Positions 12,394-24,532 of a stretch of DNA of 64,000 nucleotides are shown one piece after another (position 1 is the stretch's first letter; each line of letters opens with the position of its first letter). Both the position numbers and the translations under genes were made by a program. The DNA is from Dichomitus squalens LYAD-421 SS1 (Eukaryota; Basidiomycota; Agaricomycetes; Polyporales; Polyporaceae), in contig NW_006766899.1 of the NCBI RefSeq assembly GCF_000275845.1, forward strand, positions 70,414 through 134,413, given 5' to 3'. The notes beneath the pieces were generated by a model that saw only the letters and a list, made by a program, of their open reading frames with translations, was not told the DNA's origin and searched no databases.

Positions 12394-12469
12394 TCCCTCG
12401 CAGAACCAATGTCCCTACCTAAGCTCCTCCACAAGCTCCCCACTCCATCGCCCTCGCACAATCTCCACG

Positions 12470-14422
12470 ATGCCTTCTCACCGATCAGTCTCTTCTAAAG
12501 AAAGCCTCTCCTCCGCGTCTTCTGGGTCGTCGACCTTGCATCTCACCAAAAGCTCCCAGTACTCTCTGTATACCACGTTTGGTACGTCCTTCCTAGACGT
12601 CGCGGCTGATCGTCATTGACTTGATCCGCTGTTCACAGCGCGGTCCTCCATATTGTCTTTGTTATCATCCGCCATTGTTTCGGGTTACCTCGTAGTGGAA
12701 GACTACGACGAGACGTTTCGCTTCGGGAACCCCAAGACCACAACCAATTGCGTGCATCTCAGGGTTACCAGCGGCAGGTTCTGGACACGTGTGTTCAAGT
12801 AAGCCTACACCGTTCCTGTACGCCAGGCGAAAACTAAGACGGAACACAGCTCCGGTGATCTTGGATGTCAGCTCATCTCCTATTCTTCAGCTCACACGAT
12901 CTAATTGCCGTGCATTCAGTCAGCGAAGCTTACATGATTGGCGAGGTCGAGGTTGAGAACCTGAAGGCGATCATGGACGTGAGTACTTGGAGCGAGGAGA
13001 CTTCCGAGCACCTTCTCATGCAGACCTTCAGCTTTGGCTTGATAACCAATCAACGATGTCGGCCTTACACTCCCTTTTCAGTCGGCTCACCGCCGCGTTC
13101 TCGGGGATCCGGAATGCCTTCTTCGGGCAGACACATTCCCGCGCCCGTCTCAACGTAATCGCGAGTTATGACCAGTCAAACGAACTCTTCAAGGTACGCA
13201 TCGCCTTCTATCGGCTCGGATGGTGCCTGACGCAAGAAACGCGTAGGCGTTCTTAAGTAAAGAAATGATGTACTCGACTGCACTGTGGTGTGACGAAGAA
13301 GGTGGCGTACGCGGAGATTTGACTCACGGACCGACCCCGAACGACCTGGAAACCGCTCAGCGACGTAAAATTCACCACGTGCTGAAGACTGTTCGCGTGA
13401 AGCCGGGAGATAGACTGCTTGAGTTCGGCACCGGTTGGGGCGCATTGGCAATCGAAGTGAGTACCCTGACGACCGTCGTGGCCCCTTCCGTTCATTTTCT
13501 CACGTCGGAGCACTACAGGCTGCAGCATCTTATGGCTGCGAAGTCGACACGCTTACGCTATCGGTAGAACAGAAGCAGCTTGCAGAGGAACGCGTGAAGG
13601 AGAGGGGCCTGGAAGGCCGGGTTCGAGTGCATCTGATGGACTACCGGGACATCCCTCCGGAGTTCAAACATGCGTTTGATGCCTTTGTCAGCGTCGAGAT
13701 GCTCGAGCACGTAGGCAGCAAGGTGAGTTCGGTTGTTTTTGCTCCACTCCTTCTATGAACCCATCGAAACGTTCCACAGTATTACAGAAAATATTTCGAG
13801 CTGGTGGATTTCGCACTCAAACCGACGGCCGCAACTATAGTTGTCACCTGCTCCACATTCCCGGAAGGCCGTTACAGCAACTATCAGTGAGCCCCCTGCC
13901 TGGTTCTGTACCAGTGTATTGTGTCGTCACTGACATGCATCCGAAATAGAGCTGATGACTTCATGCGTCGTTATATGTGGCCGAACTCGTGCTTGCCCAG
14001 CGCAACGGTTCTGATCGACGCAGCGTACGCAGCTTCGAAGGGTCGTTTCACTCTAGAAGGTGTCGAGAATCACGCACCTCGTACGTCTTACTGCTCGCTT
14101 GGCATGTCGGACCCTGACATTCCATAATGGCTCCGCTAACAGATTACCCACGCACTCTGCGAACATGGGATCGCCGTCTCAAAGCGAACCTCAATCGTGA
14201 GGCGATGGTCCGGCAATACCCCGCTCTCCTTGACGATGCGACATACATGGCGTTCATACGCAAATGGGAATACCTCTTTGCATATGCTGGCGCTGGATTC
14301 GCGAAAGGTTACATCACCTGCCATATGCTAACGTTTGTGAGAGCAGTAAGTTTCCAGCACATTCATTGTATGGCGAGTGACTAATGGTGCTGTAGAGCGA
14401 TGTGACCACTGCGTGTGATTAG
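12470..14422 (+). CDS. Cyclopropane-fatty-acyl-phospholipid synthase-like methyltransferase
   Basis: SAM-dependent methyltransferase of the mycolic-acid/cyclopropane-fatty-acid synthase family, which adds a methylene bridge or methyl group to the double bond of phospholipid acyl chains at a membrane. Eleven exons (12470-12581, 12639-12798, 12850-12866, 12920-12978, 13032-13193, 13247-13456, 13519-13722, 13780-13886, 13950-14080, 14143-14345, 14396-14422) join in frame to 463 residues, a usual length. Seen: SGDLGFSEAYMIGEVEV in the N-terminal domain, the SAM-binding loop LLEFGTGWGALAIE, LTLSVEQKQLAEERV, FVSVEMLEHVG, and WPNSCLPSA near the C-terminus. A 17-nt exon 3 is required to restore GDLGF. 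In fungi the substrate may be a sphingolipid or a fatty acid; sequence alone does not decide. All motifs are intact. Confidence 0.9.
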
Positions 14423-17398
14423 GGTCGTGCCGGAAAGTGTTCGAGCAAGCAAATGAACCTCTCTCGGCCCCCGCACCGTGTGAACCCGACGGCACGATAT
14501 CGGCAATGTCTTTTTATTACGAGCGGGCTCGATACAATATACTAGTACTTCCGCTCCTCGTGCTCTATCATCGCTATTCGCAGAGACACATTGTACGATA
14601 TTGCATTTCAACGCAATTACATCCTCAATACCATTCCGTAGTTATCTATCCGCTCGTTCGACCCTGTGATCTCAAGTCTTTCTGCCCTGGCCCTGAGCGG
14701 GAGTACCTCAGACCGCCCTTGAGCGTAGTCGTTCGAAATCTCGATATCGTCTTGGGCGGAATACACCGCGATTCCGTCGAGGAACGTACACCTCCCGCGA
14801 AAGTTTTGACACAACTTCCAGCGAAGTCTTCGGGTAAAAGGGATTGGGGCTCATTGCTGCGGGTAACAGCGTGGATAGACGGAGATGGTGAGAACTGTTC
14901 GGAAGGACAACACAATGTATGGACGGTCATAATGATCGGCACACCGTCGCGCCATATCCTGGCGCTTCGTAGTCAGGGACGCATCGGCTTCGCATACACC
15001 ATCGGGGGTGGGAACTCTCCACTATCTGAGAGAAAGTCAAAACGAAACGTGGCCCGAAGTCAACCGAGGCAATTCCCGGTATTGCTTCCGAGTGAGAGAA
15101 GCACGCGAAGCCAGACTTCTGAAGTCTACACCCACCTAGTAGCAGCCAGGCCCTTCCAATCGTGGCTGCCGGGCCTCAAGTATGAGCATGCACCCCTTCG
15201 GAACAGTAGTGCAGGAAGCATCTTCCACAATGACCTTACAGGACACATGATGGTACCGGCAAACGTCCGGCCGTCGATCTGCCAGTGCGAATGCCATCGC
15301 CGAGTGAGTACAGCACCCACCGATACCACATGCCTTGCCTCGAGACATTAGTCCAGTCACCGTCAATCCAGCCATGCAAAGCAAAGCCGTTCAAAGAGCA
15401 AGCATAGTGGTGAACATTCCCAGTCACCTGGACGGACGTCTTGTGCTCCGGTTCTCCCGGTTGTTGTTTGACGGCTCGAGGCGAGTATCGTATGGCACCA
15501 GACATCAAAACGCTTCTCACCACTCTTCCGTAAGGCGCTTCGCTTGACGTATTCCACCCATCTCGATCCTGACTATGTTACAAGGGCCTCTTTGCCACTG
15601 CAGTTGCATGTGAACTGGGGTCGGACAGCCGTCGGAATGCCTCAGAATCGCTAGTCACCTGTAGCTGACATCGTAGAGGACTGTTGTCACTGCCCATAGC
15701 GTATCACTCACTGGACATGGATCGATAATCGGAAGTCTTGAGGTGTCCGACACGTCATTGACAAACTCTACCACAGTTCATTCCGCTAGAGCAATAGACT
15801 AAGGCTGGACGTATATCGAAGCCGTAAGCTTCATTTTACGTGAGAGCCCGAAGGAGTCTAACGGACTGCGCAGGTCCCAATTAGGCGGGCTTGGCTAGTT
15901 ACTGCAACCAATATACTCCTTTTCCGCCCAAAAGCCACTGAAATGTCCGGCGACTTGCAGGTAACGCCGCCGGGTTGAAAGGCTTACCTTCTCGTTCGCC
16001 AATCATGACAGTGCGCAGTTTTGATTGGGAAGCTGACCAGCTCTGTTCACAGAACCTCAATGCAGGCGCATCGACGAAGGTTGGCAAGGCGGTCGTAGAA
16101 TGAGGAAGGGAGGAAACGTGCTAAGTCTGATGGAAGTTCTCGTCCAGAGTGCATAGAGGCGTACTTGAAGTCTGGAACTTGAGAAGCACCTCCAGGGATC
16201 CGAAATAAGACCTCATGGCTCACCTTGAAACAGGAGGCAAAATACCGTGATGTTCAGCGAGCTTGCCACAGAAGTGCTCCCACAGATCCCCCTCATCCTC
16301 GCATAGGCTTCCGCATGCCGCACCCGACCTATCAGTCACGCAGCGGCTCCGGTGCGACTCGCGAAGTGCAGGGGCAAAAGGGGTACCTGCGGTGTGCCAA
16401 GCATCGGGCATCAAATGTGAGCGCCGGCGTGAGCTGCTAGCGAATGTTTGTTGCATGGGTATCTGGATGGATAATCTGTCGCCGCATCGTGTGTGCATCG
16501 CGCTGCGCCTCGCTAGGCGAACAGCGCTCAGAGCCGAGAAGAGTCGTCTGTTTCCCTTGGTTGCGAGTGTCCGGTGCCTGGCAGCAGACTACGATGTCAT
16601 AAGGGTCTCCTCGTCGTGGGTATGGATCATCCGCCGGAAGAGACCGTGAAAATTTGTCGGATTACTTGAGCAACCGTGACACGGGGTCCCATTAGATGAA
16701 CGCACACGAACGTGCACATGACGAAGATGTACGGACGTACGAAACCGATAACATGTTTCCGATTGTACGCAATATGCATTGCTCTTAAGGAAGCTTCCCG
16801 ACAGGCCGTCTGAACGAGCCACGTGAACCGCGACGCATCCATGTCAGTGGTGATGTCCCTGACGCTCTCGCGCCTCGCGATTTCGCCACTTGCAATCCCT
16901 AGTGGAGAAGTTCGCCTATCCGGCAGGAACGTCGGCATGTCATATTAGCGTGAATGCGAGAGGTTAACGGCGCCCGGATGTAATATCATGCAAGGTTCGA
17001 TTCTGGAACCCCTCACCGCATGTGAGATGACTGGATGTTTTCAGCTTGCACGGAAGTACGAGCGTACCACACGCAGCAACAGTCACAGTAGCGCTTTAGA
17101 ATGGCTCTGCGGGTTTGAAGAGTGAATGCCGTACACGTTGGAGCCACATCAAACCTACAATGGATCGATGAGCTACATTTCCCAGTTGCGCCTCTTAACA
17201 CATACCGTATCCTACACGTCACCAGCACACCTTTCACGAACATGCGATGTCTGGACAATGTTCTACGACTGCGCCCGATATTCGTGCTTCCCTCTGATTC
17301 CCTTCTATGACCTCTGGCCCCGCGATGCATGATCCCGCACCCCGTCGACCATGTTCTAGGGCCACCTCAGACCGCCCGCCGCGACGGCAGAAAGGCAA
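14423..17398. other. 3-kb stretch without a supported gene
   Basis: The longest open frame, 14437-15351 (304 codons), overlaps no motif and starts within 15 bp of the previous stop, so it is probably chance. A word resembling a tRNA B-box near 16994 (ggttcgattctgg) folds only as its own small hairpin and has no tRNA body upstream. Confidence 0.45.
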
Positions 17399-18934
17399 TC
17401 ATCCGCAGCACGACCACTTTCCGTCGCGCTCGAACCATACTTTGCCTTTCGGCAGGATGATGGTCCGAAGGGTTGGGCACGCCTTGCTCCATATCCGTGC
17501 AATCTCTCCCTCGTCCTCAATGGAGGCGGAGCCGGCTGCCATAAAGGTTAGATAGCGTAGGTCGGAGAAATTGGATAGGCATGGGCCGGATTCTTGCAGT
17601 GTTTTCTGTGAATTAAGCCGAAGACATAGCGTCAGTATCTATTCCAGACTTGGCGCATCATTTGGGCCACAGGGTCATGCAACCTGAGGAACAGGCTCGA
17701 TAATCGGCTAACGAGAGACGATCCACCTGAAGATGTTTATCTTCAAGTTGCGTACAGGAATACCCTTGACGTAGCTAGGAATGCCTCTGAGAAGAACCCA
17801 GCGATCCGCCCTATGACGGAACATGGACGTATAGATAAGTCCGCTCATGTGGTCGCAGACACAAGCCTCTACGCACGGTGGGCCGACTACACATGATTAT
17901 GCGGTCACAAGGATTTCGCGACTTGATAATTCACTATCATGAGAATTGCTCTATGACGAGCAAAAGCTGGCGTGGACTTAAGCCAGCTCGAATGCCCCGT
18001 GATTCAATTCAGGAATAATAGGCGCCCATACGTTCATCTCCGCCACCTTCGTGAAAAATGGGGACGAATAGGCAGCAAATGCATATGAAAGAAGCAGAAG
18101 CCAGAAGATATCAGAATGGCGACGTACAGTGTCAAAGAGTGCCATCAGCACTACCACATGCAAGGCCTCCAGTTGGGGAAGACGCCTAGCAATCTCCGGC
18201 AGCAGCACGTTCGGCGCGAGTGTTTGGTCGAGCGACATGATCGTCAGCCGCTTGATGGGGGAAGTGGAGAGCAGAAGCGAGTCCAGAGGAAGGCAGCCGT
18301 CCTCCATGAACATCGACAACGAGACACCCTCCACGGGCCGGCCTCTCACCACCGCGGCGATGACTGACGGACCCGCGTGCACGGCGCGAAACGAGCGCAG
18401 TTGCGGCATCGCCTTGTCGGACAGGATGAAGGCCTGTTTCGTCTGGAAGCCGCGCAGACAGAGCTCAGCGAGGGCGGTCTGCGTCTCGAGGACCTCCGCT
18501 AGCTGCGCATCGCATCGAATCGATGTGCCGAGCGTCCTGAGTGGCGCACGCAAACCATCGAGGACCCATGCTAGACCATAGTGGTTATCGTGTGGCGAGA
18601 GCTCGATGCTGAGATGTCGCAGAGAGGGAAGGTGTGAAAGGGTGTCCCGGAGAAGGCGAAATAGATTGGAGACGACTCTGTGCTGCGCCCAGTCGATACA
18701 AAGCTTCCGGACCAGCACTGCATAGGTGGGAGATTGGCAGAGGACCTTGAGACATGGTATGCAACGATTGATGGGCATTTCCGGGATGATGCGATAGAGG
18801 ATACGACTTCCGATCATGTGGAATTCATGGTTCGTTCGAAGGACGGATGGAAGGTGACGTGCTTCCAGCTCTTGCAAGATACAATCCAGTATCTCGACGG
18901 GAAAAGAGAGTAGTCGGAAGTAGGAGTGGCTCAT
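17399..18934 (-). CDS. F-box/LRR-like protein with a 522-nt intron
   Basis: F-box adaptors link targets to SCF ubiquitin ligases. Exon 1 (18934-18128, 269 codons) starts with an F-box-like helix set, RLLSFPVEILDCILQELEARHLPSVLRT in outline, then LRR-like repeats (LRHLSIEL, LRAPLRTLG, LAELCLRGF, LRSFRAVH, IKRLTIMSL, LEALHVVVLMALFD). Exon 2 (17605-17399) continues in frame with SDLRYLTFMAA, ARIWSKACPTLRTIILP and KGKVWFERDGKW, a tail often seen in basidiomycete F-box-like proteins. The total is 337 residues. Reading straight through the donor at 18127 also gives an open frame to 17978, but that ending lacks the family tail. The joining intron (17606-18127) is ten times the usual size. Target unknown. 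Confidence 0.75.
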
Positions 18935-19969
18935 GCTATTAAGCTGGAAGTGTCAGACTATGAGGGAGCAAGCAGCGAAAACCCCGCGTAATGAAACGGC
19001 CTATGAGGACAAGAAGGGAGGCGGAGCGAGCAATGGGCTTATCGTCGAGCCCGTCGTCGTCGTGGTCGGCGGTCAAGCGATCACAGTGTCACAGGCGGCC
19101 ACTTTGGCTAGATTTGGTAGTCACGTAGGAATCATTTGGACCTTTTGCCAAAGACCATCAGCGCATTAGGACCCCGGGCTGCCTACAGCCTCGTCGTAAC
19201 AGAACTCACTCCTCTCCTCCCAATACGCATCCACTCTTCCAAGAAAGATGGAGTAAAGCCAGGTACTGCAAGGGCGCTGAAACCTAGCGTCCTTGGAAAT
19301 TCGCCTGCCAGTAACCGGGCCGCATCGGACTTGGCACATGGACAGTGTAGCTCAACATGTCCCGCAACTCAAATCTTAGTTTTGCGGTGCCATGAGGCAC
19401 TGGTCTCATTCCTCTGCTATGGCCGGTATTCTAGATCTATTGAAGACGGCCTAGCTCAGGGTGTGTCGGTATCGTTAGAGACTTTGGAGACCCTGCTGAC
19501 CTCTTGCTCGACGCTTACAGGTCCACTTATGGTCTGGCAGATCCTCCGGCATAATCCCACCCCTTACAAATCGATATGTGATGCTATGAAGCTTGGTTAG
19601 CTTCCGTGAAGTTGTATTTAGCGTATGAGAATCACTGAAAGAACCTTCTAAATGGTGCGGGACAATTGTGAGAACCGATCGAATCGACGCATCCCATCCC
19701 AAGATATCGGGGCCGCAGTACCTCGTGTCTCTTCAATTCAATGCTGCTCCTACTTCCAAAGCAGCGAGCGTCATGGAGGGAGCAAAGCGCCCGCCTCATA
19801 GGTCAAACAAACCATCCTCTGTTCTGGCTCCCGCCCCTAACATCTGCACCTTAATCCTTTGATAACAAGCTCCCTGGTTTCGCATCGCGGTTGGTGTTGA
19901 GGATATCCAAAGGGACCAAACCAAACAATTTTTTCTGCACGAGGCCACTGCCTCGGCAAGACACAAATA
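18935..19969. other. Intergenic between F-box gene and transposon
   Basis: Nothing supported. An open frame at 19136-19600 has no motif. Confidence 0.45.
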
Positions 19970-20850
19970 AGATTGACCCAGAGCACAATGTGGGGCAATG
20001 TCACAGCGTGATATTGCACGTGCCCTGCGCCAAAGGGTGACAACCCCGCCGGCGCTCAGCGCTCAGCAACGATATGGCATGGAATTGGCAGGGAGGTCGA
20101 TGCGTATTTCTGTATAGGCTCGGTCCCCTCCCCGCAAACGAAAAATAGAACACCGTAACTTCGTAGCAAGGGCACCCCAAAACAAATCACCATCGCCGTT
20201 TTGTCAATGGGGCTCCCCTCGTGGAATAGGGTGCGGTCAACAATGAAAATGGTTCATAACGAACCGTTATTAACGGACGCCCTCTTGGACCTCTTGTTAA
20301 CACGTGTTATTTACGGTCAATCAACCGGGCGCTGAACCAAGTTCACAAGTTGTTGTCCTGAGTAATAAACATCTCAGTTGAACGACAGAGTCCCTAGAAC
20401 TCAGAGACACCTTGCCATTGCAAGTACTGTATATTTGACGAGGCATGACATCAATGAGCTGTGTGGCGACGAGTCCCGCTCTCCCTTCGAGATCTGAATC
20501 AGACCAAGCTCACTGGCGGCTTTGGCCAGCGGCCTGCATAAATTAGAGGCACCAAACTTGCAGTTCACAGCAGCACTACTCCGGCCTACAGTAAACGAAA
20601 TGAAAGCGGTCTATTGTTGTTAATAGAGTCAAAAGAACGCTCAAATGGGTCCTAGTTTTGAACAATTCTTGACATGACTATCCAGACTCGTACTTTCTAA
20701 CTGTTTATTAACAGGTTATTAACTTGTTAATAATCCACGTGTTAACACTTCGGATTTGTTGCCCGCACCCTATGCAGATTTCGCACTTTTCCCGGCCAAA
20801 GCGTGACAGGAATGGCACGTGATGCCCCACATTGTGCTCTGGGCCAATCT
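19970..20850. mobile_element. Non-autonomous DNA transposon (MITE-like), TA target duplications
   Basis: The ends are terminal inverted repeats of about 28 bp: agattgacccagagcacaat... from 19970 and its complement ending ...gggccaatct at 20850, differing at one base (gaccc versus ggccc). TA flanks both sides (19968-19969 and 20851-20852), the target choice of Tc1/mariner-type elements. The 881-bp body has no transposase frame. Inside are subterminal inverted similarity and a 12-bp palindrome taacacgtgtta at 20298-20309, with related ttaacac/gtgttaac words near the right end. It must rely on a transposase in trans; whether the Tc1-like gene at 2-3.2 kb could serve is unknown because that element's ends were not found. 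Confidence 0.82.
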
Positions 20851-20852
20851 TA

Positions 20853-21222
20853 CAACTGATGGCTAGTCAGCCACATCCGTTGCGCATTAGCGCATCACAT
20901 GAGGTAAATGCTGACAGTACCTGTAGCCCAAAGACATCAAGACATTAGTAAGAGTAAGAAGTCGACGCGTGGTTCAAGTGATGGGATGAGCAAGCCGGTA
21001 CAGAAGGCAAGTAAGCAGGACGAACGGAACAGTAACAGAAGCGAGAGGGATTCGGAACGAGCGCCGCGCGCCCAGTATAGCCTGGCTCACAAGAATGTCT
21101 CCCGTTTGGTTTTGCACATCGCTGAAATCCCCAGTACTCGGATCCTCTCTGCAAGGCGGCTAACCTTGCTTCCATCTACTATGAGCGGAGTGAACATCCC
21201 AAGTAGCGTCCTAAACACAGCG
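20853..21222. other. 5' flank of the glutathione S-transferase gene
   Basis: Likely promoter and leader of the GST gene. An in-frame upstream ATG lies at 21181. No clear TATA box. Confidence 0.4.
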
Positions 21223-22065
21223 ATGTCAGACCCCATCGTTCTATACGACATACCGCTGAACGCAAACGGGACCGCATGGTCACCACATACCTGGCGCACC
21301 CGGTAGGCCCACATCACCCCAGATCCCGAACTCCCTCTCCCCATCACCAGCACGCTCAAACAACTCCGCAACAGGTACACCCTCAACTACAAGAACCTCG
21401 CCTACCGCACCGTCTGGGTGCCGTACACCTCGATCGAGCCCACCAGCAAGCGCCTCGCCGCCCGCCCGACCTCCCTCTGGCCCGACGACGCCCCGCGCTA
21501 CACCCTCCCCGCGATCTTCGACCCATCCACGAATACGCCAATAGCAGACTCCATCGCGATCGCGCGGTACCTCGACGCCCAGTACCCGCACACCCCGCGC
21601 GTCATTCCGGAGGGCACGGAGGGCTTCCACGAGGCGTTCCTCGTTGCGCTCGACGCGGTGACGTCCCCCGCGCTGCGGAACCTCGCGATGCCCGCGTCGT
21701 TGGTGCGCATAGACGACGAGGCGGCGAAGGCCAAGTACAAGCGAGATAGGGAGTGGCAGGTAGGGGGGGCGATGGAGGAGTGGGCCCCGGAGGGTAGTGA
21801 GAAGCGCGTGGGGTTGTGGAGGGAGCTTGAGGCAGGGCTTGCGAAGGTCGCGAAGTGGTATGAAGCTGGCGAGGACAAGGACAGGAAGTTCTTGATGGGC
21901 GACGATCCCGTCATGGCAGACTTCGTTGTCGCGGGGAGGCTGATGTGGCTGAAGGTCGTGCTAGGGGAAGAGCATGAAGAATGGAAGGCAGTGGAGACAT
22001 GGCACGAGGGACGTTGGGCGAAACTGTTGAAAGACCTGGAGGTGTACGCCGAGGTGAAGGTCTAA
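21223..22065 (+). CDS. Glutathione S-transferase
   Basis: Cytosolic GST-fold protein that would conjugate glutathione to electrophiles or act on lignin- or stress-derived compounds. Two exons (21223-21302 and 21375-22065) give 256 residues, a normal length. The N-terminal thioredoxin-like half starts MSDPIVLYDIP, with WSPHTWRTR at the intron and YTLPAIFDPSTNTPIADSIAIARYLD carrying the cis-Pro and the Ser-rich glutathione-binding turn. The helical C-terminal half ends with FLMGDDPVMADFVVAGRLMWLK. The family pattern WSPNTWKTRYTLNYKGL is common in basidiomycete Ure2p/etherase-like GSTs. The start at 21223 is preferred over an in-frame ATG 42 bases upstream because MSDPI matches the family start. 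The second exon is GC-rich compared with its surroundings. Confidence 0.88.
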
Positions 22066-22336
22066 GAGCAGACGAAATTCGACACGTACTTTGCGAACCC
22101 TCTGTACATTTTTAGTAAGAGCATGCCCGGTGTAACGAACTTGCGCGAGCTTCCTCTTCGATCGACTCATGTTCGAGCGACACGCTTGCCGTGGTAGTGC
22201 GAGAAGGAAGGAAAGCCGTGCATTATACGAATGTATCTAAATCGTCAGCGGGGTCGAACATACGTAGTTTCTAATATCGTCGTTAATGCTTCCATCCAAA
22301 GCCCGTCCATAATCCCACTCAGACCTCGGAACTTCA
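22066..22336. other. Convergent spacer between GST and ERG25
   Basis: The two genes end towards each other; this is the shared 3' region. Nothing else seen. Confidence 0.5.
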
Positions 22337-23543
22337 TCACTCCGACTTGGGCTTTTTGCCGGTGAGCGAGTACTGCTCGACCTCGGCCTCGGCACGGAGA
22401 CCCTCCTGCTCGGCGGCGGCGGCGAGTTTGCGCTCCATCGCGTCAAACTCCTCCTTAGAGAGGTTGAGCTTCTTCATCTCCGTGATGCGCTTACGGTATT
22501 CCTGGTACTTGGTGTCCGTGCCGAAGAGGTGGTCGCACCAGCGGAAGGAGGTGGAGAAGTTGTTCACGAACGCCATGTGGTGGAAGTCGTGGTGCTCGGC
22601 GCCAGACCAGAAGGGAAGGATGTGCTGGAGGGACCAGGGGAAGTCTACGAATACCGCCGGGACAAGCCAATCAAGACGCCGAACGACAGTCTAGCAGCAG
22701 ACGACGTACCATAACCGGAGTGAGCATCAATGGCTTGGAAGAGACGGAGCGTGATCCAAGCGTATACGGTAACGATGTGAAGGTCGCCGCGGAACGCGCA
22801 GTAGAGCAGTGGGCCAGCAATCGTCCCAGTACCGAGGATCATGACCTCAGCAGGGTGTGCGTACTCAGCGGCAAGACCGAAGGGGGCCGAGTACTTGTGG
22901 TGGATCTTGTGAATGTGCTTGTACAGCGGGCCCCAGTGCAGCGCGCGGTGCGCGAAGAAGTGGAACATGTCCTCGAAGACGAAGAAGAATGCGATCTGGA
23001 GGACCTGCTGTTTCCAATGGGGGAAGGGCACTTGCCAGGTGGCCATGCCGAATGCCTCAGCCATAGGGTGGAAGAGCCAGATCTACACGGATGACGCGTG
23101 ATGGAGAAGAAAACAAAAACTCAGCCAAGAGTGCAGAGCAAGAATAGATGGGAAAACACGTACGACTGGGAGCTCGACCATGAAGTGCGAGAAGAGGACC
23201 TGCTTGGTGCACTCCCACTGCTCCTGGGCGGTGGGGATCTTACTGGGCTGCAGCTTCCATTTCCTGAAGTAGGGGATCGCGTCGATGATGATCCAGGGTA
23301 TGCAACGACCGAAGTAGACGATCTGCGAGGAATAGAGTTCAGACTCATGCATGTTGAATGCAGGAAGAGAGCGCGTCGAACCTCGTGAAGCAAAAAGCTA
23401 GCAAGCCCGGTCGCGAGGATGGGGTTGTTGATCCACATGTACCATGCGACCCACTGGGTCTCGAGGAAGCTGAGCTTGCTCAAGTCCGTGTTCGCGTACA
23501 ACACGTCCGCAGACGGGTGCACGAATGGCGCCGTCGAGTTCAT
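22337..23543 (-). CDS. ERG25: C-4 methylsterol oxidase
   Basis: Di-iron sterol C-4 methyl oxidase of the ergosterol pathway; oxidises the C-4 methyl groups of 4,4-dimethylzymosterol in the ER membrane, working with ERG26 and ERG27. Four exons (23543-23382, 23322-23164, 23082-22710, 22644-22337) give 333 residues, close to the family size. The three histidine boxes that bind iron are intact: HRALH at 152-156, HKIHH at 165-169 and HHDFHH at 249-254. Hydrophobic segments flank them (about 35-52, 60-75, 134-150 and 188-204). The charged C-terminal tail faces the cytosol in the family. The start [16 protein letters not shown] is the only reasonable one. Its first half is divergent from nothing nearby; no second copy is present. 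Confidence 0.93.
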
Positions 23544-24532
23544 GTTGGGCGGGTGCTGGCGGGCGTAGACTTTAGGGTTTGACTAGTCTTGGAGGCGTCC
23601 GCGTCAACAGCAAGGCCTAGTTACGACTCGTAAAGAGAGGAAATGGACAAGAGGGGACCGCCGCTGGTGGTGGTCGTGGGAGACGGCCGCGGGCGAGTTT
23701 TATTGGGTGCATTTTCCGTGGTGCCAGCGTCGCGTCGTACGACTCGGCTATGCGATTTAGGCATCCCTCACGTGGCCCAGCCGCCCCTCCTGCTGTCCAG
23801 CGATTCCAGCTCTTCTTCTGGCCTGCTCCAGCCGTGAGCGGGACCCGGCAAACATGACAAGAGAGTGTCTGTGGTGCGACGATGCCCTATCGTTGTGGTC
23901 CAGGTAGAGTTGAAACTCAATGCAGGTCGTACGGCGGTACGGCTCCTATGACCGCACATTAGCGCCCTTACAAGAGTGGATGATTTCGGCTCAGTTGTCT
24001 TTAGCTCGCCAGCTATGAAGGGATTTTGCTTAAACGGACTGTCACACAGCCGCAGATGTCGCTGACTTCATCACACATGCTGGACACTGAGCAGGATAGT
24101 AGCTCAGCCATATGAACGTGCCACTCAACACGCGCGCAGTCTCATTACAGTTAGTCCTATCGGTAGTTGTTACTAGCCAGTGTCCAACAACTCTAATCCG
24201 CAATCTAAGTAGCGTGGTCAACGGCACTGGCGCTTTCCAAGCAAAGCCCCGAAGCGGCATACGTACGTCGAATTCGCGATGCGGCGAACGTGAGCTTGTC
24301 GAGCTCCTGTCTACATCCCTTTCCGAGTGCACAGGTCCGACCGAGTCGTGCCCAGGCCATCGCAGCTATGTGAGTCCATGCCATTGAGTTACGGCATTCA
24401 CGACAGTTCGACGTCTCATATTCTTCGGCACACCCTCCTGCCATCCGGGCGCGCCGATCCCGCCCGGCCTCCCAAACTCTCTCAAGCATGGAAGCATTTG
24501 CCTCAAAGGAGAACCCATGGGTCGCTAGTGCA
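23544..24532. other. 1-kb spacer upstream of ERG25 and downstream of GPI18
   Basis: Contains the ERG25 promoter (minus strand). No supported gene or clear TATA element. Confidence 0.45.

Noticed and set aside
14437..15351. 304-codon open frame after the CFA-synthase-like gene
   Set aside because: No motif or usual protein composition, and no splice or promoter context; it begins 15 bp after the previous stop. Probably chance.
16985..17012. Possible tRNA T-arm (ggttcgattctgg)
   Set aside because: The word folds only on itself (ggttc / gaacc) and no acceptor, D-arm or anticodon arm could be built around it.
21276..21749. 157-codon frame overlapping the GST gene
   Set aside because: A shadow of the GC-rich GST exon in another frame; His/Pro/Arg-rich composition is typical of such shadows.
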